In this document: positions 1 through 7,930 of the stretch, one piece after another
Numbering within the stretch: the first letter of the stretch is position 1
Layout: every line of letters starts with the position of its first letter
NCBI GenBank assembly: GCA_031278455.1
Contig: JAITKJ010000017.1
Span: 1 to 42,671, forward strand
DNA length: 42,671 nucleotides
Source of the DNA: Puniceicoccales bacterium
Lineage (GTDB): Bacteria > Verrucomicrobiota > Verrucomicrobiia > Opitutales > JAIRLM01
Direction of reading: 5' to 3'
Notes under the pieces: model-generated
The model's input: only the letters and a program-made list of their open reading frames with translations
Told to the model about the DNA's origin: nothing
Database searches by the model: none
Program-made: the position numbers and the translations under genes

Positions 1-41
1 AACCAAATGGATTTTTGTTGTTCGTCCACCGCGAGAAACGC

Positions 42-383
42 CTATGGCCTGGGCGCCTTTTTTTTAAATGCCCCAGTTGCATCGGGACTCACTTTGATGG
101 AAGTAGTATCAAGGCTAACATGTACGGGCCGTGCGCCATCAATTTGTTTTCGTGCAAAATGCTGAAAAATTTTCTGTAAAATACCGTTTTTCGCCAATCG
201 GTTCATGCGTGCATAAACCGTATGCCAATTGCCATAGATTTTTGGCAGACTGCGCCATTTGCGGCCATTTTCCAGCACGTAAATGATGCCATTCAACACA
301 GTACGCGTGTCGTGAGTAACCTTCCCGCATGGTGTTGGCAGAAATGGTTCAATTTCTAAAAATTGCTCCTCTGTTAGCTCCAC
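42..383 (-). CDS. IS5-family transposase, N-terminal reading frame (OrfA)
   Basis: 113 residues with the N-terminal helix-turn-helix-like domain of IS5/IS427 transposases (DUF4096 type), including WRSLPKIYGNWHTVYARMNR and the first catalytic-region segment LDTTSIKVSPDATGA. The frame ends at a TAG at 42-44, just after an A-rich codon run. In the -1 frame the translation continues to the window edge as GAQAIGVSRGGRTTKIHLV, the standard DDE-domain continuation of this family. The full transposase is therefore split over two frames joined at 57-63. This is either programmed -1 frameshifting, common in this IS group, or a mutation. The C-terminal part lies outside the window. Confidence 0.85.
   Translation of the reverse strand: MELTEEQFLEIEPFLPTPCGKVTHDTRTVLNGIIYVLENGRKWRSLPKIYGNWHTVYARMNRLAKNGILQKIFQHFARKQIDGARPVHVSLDTTSIKVSPDATGAFKKKAPRP
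57..63 (-). promoter_or_regulatory. Candidate -1 ribosomal frameshift site in the transposase
   Basis: The minus strand reads A AAA AAG in the transposase zero frame, within a run of eight A. This is the canonical slippery heptamer for -1 frameshifting in IS elements and dnaX. Slipping back one base here joins OrfA to the frame that encodes the rest of the transposase. Function is inferred; a sequencing error or real mutation in the A-run is the alternative. Confidence 0.6.
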
Positions 384-434
384 GCACTTACATGTAAGCC
401 CGGTGATTACAGTGTTAAGAAGTAGTAACAGGCC

Positions 435-1580
435 CTAGTCGATTACGACGCAAGATTGCCGAGTACTTGGGCAACCAGCACGCAACCAACCATTTATGAA
501 TAGATCCAAGTCGCCGTCCATGACCGCCTGGATGTTGCTCGTCTCGATCCCCGTACGCAGGTCTTTTACCATTTGATATGGCTGAAAAACATAGCTGCGG
601 ATTTGATATCCCCACCCAATCTCGCCCTTCGCGCCGTAGAATTTTTCCAGTGCGGATCGTTTTTCGTCCTGTTGTTGTTCGTAGATGCGGGCTCGCAGGA
701 CTCGGATGGCAGCCAGGCGATTTTTCTGCTGTGACCGTTCATTTTGACAGGTGACGACAATTCCACTCGGCAGGTGGGTAATGCGCACGGCGGATTCGGT
801 TTTATTCACATGCTGGCCGCCTTTGCCGCTCGAACGATAGGTATCGACGCGCAGGTCTTCGTCGCTGATCTCAACTTCTTCGTCGTCTTCGATTTCAGCA
901 ATTACGTCCACGGAACAAAAAGACGTGTGCCGACGCTTGTTGGCGTCGAATGGGCTGATTCTCACGAGTCGGTGCACGCCCCGTTCTGCTTTACAATATC
1001 CATAGGCGTTGGTTCCGATGAGCCGAAAGGTTGCTCGGGAAATTCCCGCCTCATCCCCCGGTTGTACGTCCTGGATTTCGCATTGAAAGTCGCGCAGCGC
1101 TGCCCATCGGGTGTACATGCGCAGGACCATTTCTGCCCAGTCGCAGGCCTCGGTCCCTCCCGCGCCAGAGTGGATAGTTACGATTGCGTTGCTGCTATCA
1201 TGGGGTCCGCGAAGAAAGGACTGCAGCTCAATGTCATCCGTACGCTCCTGGAGATCTTTGCACAATCGTAGGATGTCCTGAAAATCCGTGGACGATTCTG
1301 GTTCCGGCGTATCGGCCAATAATTCAACGTAAGCCCGCAGGTCGCGCAGGCCATTTTCCAGAGCATCAAGTGGTGTCAGCGGATGTCGCAGGTTATTTAT
1401 TTCCTTAATGATGCGCTGGGCTCGCTCCTGCGAATTCCAAAATTCCGGATCGGACATCACTGCTTCCAATTCTCCGATGCGCTGCCGCCGCTGGTCCACG
1501 TCTAGAAATGCGCGCAGACGGGCCATCCGCTGTTCAAGGGCGGCACATTCGCCGTTCAAATCTGCCCATGTTTCAATCAC
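435..1580 (-). CDS. prfB: Peptide chain release factor 2 (RF2)
   Basis: A 381-residue class I release factor that ends translation at UGA and UAA. The RF2 stop-codon recognition tripeptide SPF is at residues 209-211. The catalytic GGQ, in the context SGKGGQHVNK, is at 254-256. The start is GTG at 1580, giving the usual N-terminus for the family. Many bacteria autoregulate prfB by a +1 frameshift at an in-frame UGA near codon 26. Here the same place reads straight through as Phe-Leu-Asp (TTT CTA GAC, residues 25-27), so no frameshift is needed. The C-terminus matches the family up to the LRAG-like end, then adds about 13 residues. The TAG stop falls at the junction with the IS element, whose first base may supply the G of the stop codon. 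Confidence 0.96.
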   Translation of the reverse strand: MIETWADLNGECAALEQRMARLRAFLDVDQRRQRIGELEAVMSDPEFWNSQERAQRIIKEINNLRHPLTPLDALENGLRDLRAYVELLADTPEPESSTDFQDILRLCKDLQERTDDIELQSFLRGPHDSSNAIVTIHSGAGGTEACDWAEMVLRMYTRWAALRDFQCEIQDVQPGDEAGISRATFRLIGTNAYGYCKAERGVHRLVRISPFDANKRRHTSFCSVDVIAEIEDDEEVEISDEDLRVDTYRSSGKGGQHVNKTESAVRITHLPSGIVVTCQNERSQQKNRLAAIRVLRARIYEQQQDEKRSALEKFYGAKGEIGWGYQIRSYVFQPYQMVKDLRTGIETSNIQAVMDGDLDLFINGWLRAGCPSTRQSCVVID

Positions 1581-1743
1581 GACGGTGCATATTTCTAATT
1601 ATGATAATCTCCGATGGGCAATTCTGATTTTGTGGCCAGGTGCATGAAGGTCGCAAAAGCCATGCAATCCCCGTTTCACGGATGGAAACCTGCCGTTGGA
1701 ACTCGGTTCTTTACATACTCCTGTGATTTCAAAGGATTCCCCG

Positions 1744-2643
1744 ATGAGTTTCTGCCCAATCTATAAGGATTCCACGGAGGCCAGCCGCGTTTATCTTTTG
1801 CCGAACCTATTTACCGCGGGAAATTTATTTTGTGGATTTTTGGCGATTTTAAGATTCATCCAGGCCAAATACGGTTCCCTCGTTGGATATAATCCTGTCG
1901 AGTATTATACCCAAGGCGTGTGGCTTATCGTGTTTGCCGCAATTTTGGACCTCTTCGACGGCCGCGTGGCTCGTTTGAGTGGACGCCTGTCGCTTTTTGG
2001 CGCCGAATTCGACTCCCTTGCGGATCTCGTATCCTTCGGTGTTGCTCCGGCTTTGCTCGTGTTTTTCCTAATCCTATCCCCGTCGCCGGGGAATTATCCG
2101 CAGTACCTGGATTCGGTATTTTTGAAATTCGGCTGGCTTGTCGGTTTTATTTATTTACTCTGCTGCGCCGCTCGATTGGCCAGGTTCAACGTGCTCATGA
2201 CGCCGTTGCTTCCCCGTGGGGAAAAGTACGTCGACGTCCATGATTCCATTGGACTCCCCGTTCCAGCTGCCGCAGGAATCATCATTTCCATCGCCATCAT
2301 TCTCATACACGCGGAACTTTCTCCGCCATTTGCGGGATTACTACTTCCGATCATGCTGCTTGTTTCCGTGCTAATGATAAGTACCATTCCCTTCCCGGTG
2401 TTCAAACACATTGCTTGGAACACGCGCACAAGATTCCGCACTTTTGTTGTGGTTGCGACCGTTGTGGCCATGATCGCATTTCTTTCCGTCTACGCCATCG
2501 CCATTGTATTTTTCACCTACCTCATGAGTAGCCTGTTTTTGCGCCGGCGACGCCTCGCCCATTGGCCATTTCAAAAGATGGCCAAGGTGCACCGGCTGGT
2601 TTGCGGAAAGCATACTCGCCGCGCTAACGGGGATTTGATGTGA
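1744..2643 (+). CDS. pssA: CDP-diacylglycerol--serine O-phosphatidyltransferase
   Basis: Integral membrane enzyme that transfers phosphatidyl from CDP-diacylglycerol to L-serine, making phosphatidylserine for phosphatidylethanolamine synthesis. The CDP-alcohol phosphotransferase signature D-G-x2-A-R-x8-G-x3-D-x3-D is perfect: D72, G73, A76, R77, G86, D90, D94. Several hydrophobic segments span the rest, and the tail after the last one is basic (RRRRLAH). The start at 1744 is preferred over an upstream ATG at 1696 because AAAGGA lies 7 bases before it and the protein then begins like its relatives. 299 residues. Its last 20 bases overlap the convergent gene at 2624-3427. No same-strand partner is nearby, so it is probably transcribed alone, divergently from prfB. 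Confidence 0.93.
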   Translation: MSFCPIYKDSTEASRVYLLPNLFTAGNLFCGFLAILRFIQAKYGSLVGYNPVEYYTQGVWLIVFAAILDLFDGRVARLSGRLSLFGAEFDSLADLVSFGVAPALLVFFLILSPSPGNYPQYLDSVFLKFGWLVGFIYLLCCAARLARFNVLMTPLLPRGEKYVDVHDSIGLPVPAAAGIIISIAIILIHAELSPPFAGLLLPIMLLVSVLMISTIPFPVFKHIAWNTRTRFRTFVVVATVVAMIAFLSVYAIAIVFFTYLMSSLFLRRRRLAHWPFQKMAKVHRLVCGKHTRRANGDLM

Positions 2644-3427
2644 GCTCCCCAGCGCAGTCGACCCAGTCCAGATAAAGCGTAAATTTCGTCTTTGATTGTT
2701 TCCCGTTGACGCCGTCCGGCGCAACGGGCTCTGCCTCAATACTCTGTAATACAACGGGCATGGTCCGCATGCCGTTGATGAACTGGCGGAAAGTATCCGT
2801 GGAACAGCTAAATTGCATTCGAAATAGATGTGTTTTGTTTTTGGGTAATTGAAATAATGGCGTAAATTTTCGCGCGTCAAATAGGTCACCTGGAAAGCGC
2901 GCCAGTTCGCGCGATTCACCCGCGCGCTGGAACGATATGAACTGCAGATTTCCGTTAGATATACGAAATAGAGCTGTTAGCAAAGTGCGTGCGCAGTCCA
3001 ACTGGTCCTGAATCTTTCCCGCGTCCCAGGCCATCCCGCGATGTATGAAATCGGAAAAGCCAAATCGTGGACCATCTGTAAAAATAACCCCGTTCGATAT
3101 CGCCTCCTGCTCCAGCCGGTGCATGGCGTCCACCAGATGGAAATAGGCGTCCGTGGCGGTGATTGCCGGGTACTCCCGATGAAATCGCGCAAATGGATGA
3201 GTCTGCCAAGCTTTTGCAAATTCCTCTGCCAACTGTCGTTGCCGGGTGAGAGCTCCTCCGGCGACGTTCCCCAGTCTCTGCCGTGTGGCTGATGTTTCCC
3301 GGTAAGTGGCAAGTAACTTTTGATGCTGTACCCGTAATCGCATGTGGGCGATGGCCAATAGTACAAACACAACTGCGAAGGCAACCCACAAAATGGTCCT
3401 GCGATGACTTTGTAACATACGATTCAT
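2624..3427 (-). CDS. PilO-like pilus/secretion assembly protein (Amuc_1100-like)
   Basis: 267 residues: a short basic N-terminus, one transmembrane helix (about 11-28, ILWVAFAVVFVLLAIAHMRL), a helical linker rich in Gln and Arg, then an alpha/beta periplasmic domain. The layout and local features such as the GFSDF segment and the FRQFINGMRTM helix resemble Akkermansia Amuc_1100, a PilO/GspM-like protein encoded in a pilus gene cluster. Its ATG overlaps the stop of the PilMN gene by four bases (ATGA), so the two are translationally coupled. In the inferred role it forms an inner-membrane platform with PilN. Sequence similarity is weak and assigned by eye. The expected secretin gene (PilQ) does not follow; pssA converges instead. 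Confidence 0.6.
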   Translation of the reverse strand: MNRMLQSHRRTILWVAFAVVFVLLAIAHMRLRVQHQKLLATYRETSATRQRLGNVAGGALTRQRQLAEEFAKAWQTHPFARFHREYPAITATDAYFHLVDAMHRLEQEAISNGVIFTDGPRFGFSDFIHRGMAWDAGKIQDQLDCARTLLTALFRISNGNLQFISFQRAGESRELARFPGDLFDARKFTPLFQLPKNKTHLFRMQFSCSTDTFRQFINGMRTMPVVLQSIEAEPVAPDGVNGKQSKTKFTLYLDWVDCAGELTSNPR

Positions 3428-5007
3428 GGCTGAAAATATTTAGAATTCAGAGCGATTGTACACTGAAAGGATTGTGCGTCTGGATGGGCCTCGGCGAGGA
3501 TCAAATTACCCACGGAACCAACGGCCGGCAATTTTTGCAATTCACCAAAAAACCGGCGAAACTTTGGCGCGATCTCCTCTCCTTCATTGGCCTGGATGCA
3601 ACCGCCGATGGTAATTTCCCGATGGGCGTCCCCCGCAGATGGCATTACCCGCAATTCTTCCAGCCACCCATTTTCCCCGGTTACCAAAATGTCCTGCAGT
3701 TCTTGGAATAACTCTGTCCAGGCTGCCTGGCAGGAATACACCCTATTGGCCCATTCCAACCGGGCGCGGTGCCGATCCAATTCATCGTTAATTCGCCCAA
3801 TGGCTACAGCTGCAACCCTTTCTTCTCCCACCTTTTGGCGCAGATCAGCCAAATCCCGTTGCAGAACGTGGTTCCGCGCCGTGTGGTACATATTTCCCGA
3901 CAGCAGGCTTCCGCATGCTATGGCGCAACCAGTAGTCTTTGTAATGAACCGGCGTGATTGCTGCGACCTTTGTGCCACCACTTGGGGAACAAGGGCGGAT
4001 GGATTATCCATGTCCCCATTAAATACCATTTCAGCGCCGCGGAGAAGGTGCATCCGAGTAATTTCATCTGGCGTTCCCCCGTGGCCGCCGTGGTATTTCC
4101 AATTTTCGTCCGCATGGATAACATTGACCGCGCGTGTGATATGTTTTCTTAAAAACTTAATCCAGAACTCACTCCCAGCCCTACTGCTAATGATCGCCAT
4201 TTGCTTGTGGGGGTTTCCCTGGAGGTGGTGGAAGTAATATAGCTCACACGTGTGAATTTCCGCAGCAAGTTCGCGAAAAAACTCGTCTACTTTCTCCGAC
4301 AAGGTCTCGTTCCCCGCGCAGCCCCTTTTAGTCCAATCGTCCCATTGGGTTTCGTCCTTGTCATCCGCTAAAACTCGGGCCCAGCCATATGGGAGACAGC
4401 GCGTATATGGACGTTCTCCGCCCGTAAAAGTCAATGAAGTGGTCGTTTCGTCGATGCAGAGTTGGAGGAAGTCCCCACCGCGTGCCGCGATGGCCGCGGA
4501 AAACTCAATGGCCAACGGGACAAGCGCGCCCTTGGGGTAAATTTTAGCATTAAGAAATTTCTCGTATATGGGCTCAACACGGTACCAGCGCTCCGCAAAG
4601 ACATAGGACAAAAACCGTTTATCCGTGTCATAGGTGTGTAGTGGGCGAAAATCCCAGGCAAACGCGTCCGCCTTGATGGGCAAATCCATTTCAATGGCGT
4701 CGGCAAGCATGGTTCGGCGCAAATTCGGCACAACCGGGTGATGTATGATGCATTTATGAAGTGTGTAAAATTTTGGCAAAATTATGTAACATGGCAGGCA
4801 TCGGAAGCTATAGGGAAGCTTGGCAAGCGCGTCGGACAAAGATTCTGTCCCTCCGCTGGCTAAAGGCTGGGAAAATGTCCGCTTGATCCTACAAGCAGCG
4901 TTGACCCATTCGACTATGACGGCTGCCAGTTGGCGTTGACCAACGGAAATAATGGTCAATCGACGCCTTATCCAAGGTATGTTACCAGGCCTCCATGGCA
5001 AACGCAT
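3424..5007 (-). CDS. PilM-PilN-like fusion protein, type IV pilus/type II secretion assembly
   Basis: 527 residues. The N-terminal two thirds are soluble and resemble the actin-like fold of PilM/GspL (for example LPYSFRCLPCYIILPKF and a later DETTTSLTFTGGE phosphate-loop-like segment). A transmembrane stretch follows near residue 355-375 (TTGCAIACGSLLSGNMYHTA), then a coiled coil (LQRDLADLRQKVGEERVAAV) and a small C-terminal domain, the plan of PilN. The next gene is PilO-like with an ATGA overlap, which supports the assignment. A cytoplasmic PilM normally binds the N-terminal tail of PilN; fusion makes that link covalent. No good ribosome binding site precedes the ATG at 5007, so the start is uncertain by some codons. 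A PilM/GspL role is inferred from architecture and context. Confidence 0.6.
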   Translation of the reverse strand: MRLPWRPGNIPWIRRRLTIISVGQRQLAAVIVEWVNAACRIKRTFSQPLASGGTESLSDALAKLPYSFRCLPCYIILPKFYTLHKCIIHHPVVPNLRRTMLADAIEMDLPIKADAFAWDFRPLHTYDTDKRFLSYVFAERWYRVEPIYEKFLNAKIYPKGALVPLAIEFSAAIAARGGDFLQLCIDETTTSLTFTGGERPYTRCLPYGWARVLADDKDETQWDDWTKRGCAGNETLSEKVDEFFRELAAEIHTCELYYFHHLQGNPHKQMAIISSRAGSEFWIKFLRKHITRAVNVIHADENWKYHGGHGGTPDEITRMHLLRGAEMVFNGDMDNPSALVPQVVAQRSQQSRRFITKTTGCAIACGSLLSGNMYHTARNHVLQRDLADLRQKVGEERVAAVAIGRINDELDRHRARLEWANRVYSCQAAWTELFQELQDILVTGENGWLEELRVMPSAGDAHREITIGGCIQANEGEEIAPKFRRFFGELQKLPAVGSVGNLILAEAHPDAQSFQCTIALNSKYFQP

Positions 5008-5432
5008 GTGGAAACACTAGCGTTGAATGATTCCATGTAAACGAAGAAAACAAAACACGCTGCGCCTCCCGAAGCGAAAAATCCTCCTGGCCCCATCGAC
5101 GACAAAACGATCAGCAGCACATAAGTCACTACCGCCTGTTTGTATCTTTTCCGTTTCGGCGTCAACAGCCGCCCGTAACGCCTATATTTCACTTGAGCGC
5201 GCGAGGAGCACGGCTATCTCCGTGGCAACAGCAATTTACCTCCGTCGCCAATTACCGCACCAGAACTGGCCAACTTCCGCTTTGCTTAATCCTTTTCAGC
5301 CGTTACTCGCGCAGCTTCATCCGAAATTCGCGCAGCCACACCTACTTATCCTCAGGCGCCTGTGGCCACTCTCCAAAGGATTTCACTGTAGCGTCCCAAT
5401 ACATTACTAGACCCATAAAACGCTGCGCGGAA
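5008..5432. other. Gene-poor stretch with decayed minus-strand reading frames
   Basis: No intact gene is seen. On the minus strand one frame reads as coding-like pieces separated by four stops: MYWDATVKSFGEWPQAPEDK, stop, VWLREFRMKLRE, stop, RLKRIKQSGSWPVLVR, stop, LATEV. A neighbouring frame gives IAVATEIAVLLARSSEI and ALRAAVDAETEKIQTGG. This looks like a degraded gene, but the family is not recognised. A 74-codon minus-strand ORF at 4968-5192 (GTG start) has a basic start and a hydrophobic stretch. It overlaps the PilMN start and may be chance. Confidence 0.35.
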
Positions 5433-5466
5433 AAGGCTTTTCAAGATAAATCAATTGAAAAGCCTT
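5433..5466 (-). terminator. Intrinsic terminator after the LRR-like gene
   Basis: Perfect 12-bp inverted repeat, AAGGCTTTTCAA paired with TTGAAAAGCCTT, around a 10-base loop. It begins five bases after the minus-strand stop codon at 5472, and on that strand ends in CCTTTTCC. The stem and position are convincing; the U-tract is short. Confidence 0.7.
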
Positions 5467-5471
5467 ACTGG

Positions 5472-6931
5472 TTAGGTGGCCTGGATGTCTATGTTCAATT
5501 CCCGTGCATCGCTGCGGTTTACGAGTTCTGCTTTTGCCTGTTCCAAGGCTCGATTAGCCATTTCCACCGTGATATGCCGATCCCCACAACTAGGCTTGAT
5601 CGTAAAGACTTTTAAATTTTTTGCTTCAAGAAATAAACATTTCATATCCTCCTCGGTGGCGTACTGCGTTCCAGCAATGATGGTAACTTCTTGCAAATTT
5701 GGGAACTGGGCTAATTGCCGAAGGTTTTGGCATGTGCGACTTTCGGGACCACATTGATACCTTAAGCGGTTACTATGTGAACCACGCGAATCATCAGAGA
5801 TAGACACATTTGTAACGGCATTGCAATCTCGTGGTGTGCCCCACACCCCTGAAAGCGAAGCTCCGACGTTTGGCCGGGCCTTGACCGTTTGCCAATCGCC
5901 AGCCATCTTGCAATGGTCATAATATCCACTAAGAACCTTAATTGTGGCACTTGAATAGCATTTGTTATAAGCATATTCGATAATGCCAAACTTATACCCG
6001 TCCAAATCACCATAAGAATATGTATCGCCATTTGCGCTACAGAGAAATTTATCACGCATCGTCACGCCATTGTCATACTCATAAAGTTTTTGAAGCACAT
6101 TCAAAGCAACTTTTCTCGGTGGGCCATCTTCTCCTAGGACAGCTAGAAAAATATCGAGATTGCCAGCATTATCAATACCAGTACTTTGGGTACACCATTC
6201 CAAAAAATGATTAATTTGCGTTTCTGTCATTGCTCCACCTTTTTCGATATTGAGTGGGGCCATCCCTTGAGCGAATCTTATTACCTCGGTTTTGCTTATG
6301 TCATCGGGCGGTTGCCCGCCAATACCAAACCCGCCAGATGTATCTTCAGGGATTTCTTGCCGAGCAACGACGGAGACTATTTGCCCATTGTCTACCTCCA
6401 GGTTCGCGCTTTTGTACCACTTTCCAACATCAGATGCCGCAGCCGTATCCTTGTTCGCATTTGTAGTAACGTATGCAATGAGATTCGCGGGGGCGGACGA
6501 TGTGCCAGTTGTCGTCTGTTGCAATAACTCTTGCCGTTGTGGGATGGTCAATTTGTTGAGGAGATTGCCGAGACGGGCGCGCGTTTCAGGATTTAAGCAG
6601 GCGGCCATTGCTACGGTTACACCTTCGCCGTCTGCGGCCTTTAGAAGGTCAAAAATCGCCTGGTTGTCACATGAGTGCAACGTATCATCTGCGCGTTTGA
6701 GCAGCGGCCCTAGTGTTCTGCCGCTAAATCTCGCCGCGTCGTAAACCCTCGCGCAAAAGTCGCCTGGTTTCCCGCGCTAAACACATATGCTCCAAATTCG
6801 CTTACTCGAATTTCTCTTCTGAAAAGCTTACAAAGCGCGTCAAGAAGACCGTTTATTTCCGTTTTGGCGAGTGCGGAAAAATCTCCAGAGACGGGCGCTT
6901 TCACCACAACAGGTGGTGCACCGTTAACCAT
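5472..6931 (-). pseudogene. Frameshifted unrecognised gene with LRR-like C-terminus
   Basis: Two adjacent frames form one gene of about 486 codons. The first runs from ATG 6931 to a TAG at 6710. The second is open from before TTG 6680 down to 5472. Reading across 6740-6754 with one base shifted gives a smooth join, ATFAR then VYDAARFSGRTLGPLLKR, so a single indel splits it. The C-terminus has leucine-rich-repeat-like lines (CQNLRQLAQFPNLQEVTI, then LEAKNLKVFTI) and ends in a charged helix. The middle has a Gly-rich segment and many Cys. No enzyme motif is seen. It has a promoter-like sequence directly upstream and a strong hairpin after the stop. The gene at 24028-24987 also has one LRR-like segment and may be a distant relative. 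It could be a recent pseudogene, a phase-off gene or a sequencing error. Confidence 0.6.
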
Positions 6932-6939
6932 AACAACAT

Positions 6940-6968
6940 AGTTTACCGATGTGAATCGTTGAATGCAA
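6940..6968 (-). promoter_or_regulatory. Candidate sigma70-type promoter of the LRR-like gene
   Basis: On the minus strand TTGCAT, 17 bases, then TAAACT. The -10 box ends only 8 bases before ATG 6931, leaving almost no 5' leader and no Shine-Dalgarno sequence. Assigned by eye. Confidence 0.45.
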
Positions 6969-7189
6969 GAAATTTCGCACGCATGTGCATTTTTTGTTAA
7001 TTGCCTTTCCGGATGACACGTAGCGGATTGGGATTACAGTGGCACCCCCATTCGCAAAATTCCAACTAGTCCAGTGAAAACAATTAGCCAAGATCTTGCG
7101 AACGGGGTGGTCTTTGAGCCCACCTGAGTGCCCGGGAGTGAACATTGGAGATTTGACATTTGAGAAAATATTCTCTTCCCACAAAGACG

Positions 7190-7921
7190 ATGTCTGGCAA
7201 ATCCATATTTCGAGATGCGGGCCGGCACTTTTTAGATTTTCTTTTCCCGCGGACGTGTTTGGGATGCGGTTCCGCACTGGGGAAGAAAAGTACCTACTGC
7301 TACATCTGTCCCGACTGCTTGCGGGAAATCGAATGGATTCATAATCATTTCTGCCCTCGCTGCGGGGCTCCCGACGTTGAAAATGGAGACGTTTGTGATG
7401 AGTGTGAAAAGAAAACTTTTTCATTTCGCCGGAATCGTTCGCTTTATGTGTACTCGGGCCTAGGCCGGCAAGTCATTCACGAATTAAAATACCGTAATGG
7501 TCGACATTTACTCCCGGATATTGGACGCATGGCGAATGAAGCTCGTTTGGATTTGGGCAACACGGTACTAGTGCCGGTTCCATTGCATTGGTGGCGGCGG
7601 TGGTTGCGCGGATTCAATCAGAGCGAACTCATATGCGGGCACTTGGCAAAAATTTATGGCTGCAAGGTCTGTCCGCTGCTTTGTCGGAATCGCCACACCA
7701 GGAGGCAATTTGGGCTCGGAGCTCGCGCACGGTGGAGGAATGTTGGCAATGCATTTCAGGTGAATGAGCGCGTTCGCGCAAAAATGAAAATTGCCAAAAA
7801 TTTCAAAATCACACTGGTGGACGACATATTCACCACGGGTGCAACCATGGAAGCCTGCGCGAAGGTGTTGGTTGCGGCAGGATTTGGACACGTGGAGGCA
7901 TTAACACTTGCACGGGCATGA
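7190..7921 (+). CDS. comF: ComF family protein (phosphoribosyltransferase-like)
   Basis: 243 residues. The N-terminus has a four-pair Cys zinc module (CLGCG, CYICPDC, CPRCG, CDEC). The C-terminal half is a type I phosphoribosyltransferase fold with the PRPP loop ITLVDDIFTTGATM near residues 210-223. The conserved VPVPLHWWRRWLRGFNQ segment is typical of ComF/GntX proteins. ComF is needed for DNA uptake in competent bacteria; its biochemical role is not settled. The ATG at 7190 is chosen because it begins shortly before the conserved FPRTCLGCG block; a TTG at 7160 is also possible. It ends 9 bases before accD, so the two are likely co-transcribed. Confidence 0.88.
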   Translation: MSGKSIFRDAGRHFLDFLFPRTCLGCGSALGKKSTYCYICPDCLREIEWIHNHFCPRCGAPDVENGDVCDECEKKTFSFRRNRSLYVYSGLGRQVIHELKYRNGRHLLPDIGRMANEARLDLGNTVLVPVPLHWWRRWLRGFNQSELICGHLAKIYGCKVCPLLCRNRHTRRQFGLGARARWRNVGNAFQVNERVRAKMKIAKNFKITLVDDIFTTGATMEACAKVLVAAGFGHVEALTLARA

Positions 7922-7930
7922 GGGGAAAGA

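Larger units (their letters stand above)
1..435 (-). mobile_element. IS5-family insertion sequence (IS427-like group), truncated by the window edge
   Basis: The element runs off the left edge. Its transposase reads leftward from 383. The right tip appears to be the sequence GGGCCTGTTACTAC (minus strand, starting at 435 or 434), which directly abuts the end of prfB. The junction reads CTA followed by the tip, matching the TA or CTAG target typical of IS427-group elements. The other end is outside the window, so the inverted repeat and target duplication cannot be confirmed. Assignment to the IS5 family rests on the transposase; the exact tip is inferred. Confidence 0.72.

Noticed and set aside
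744..1271. Long plus-strand ORF inside prfB
   Set aside because: It is the mirror frame of prfB, which has all RF2 motifs on the minus strand.
6924..7424. Minus-strand ORF of 166 codons overlapping the comF start
   Set aside because: It mostly mirrors comF and lacks any family resemblance; the short part before comF is not convincing.
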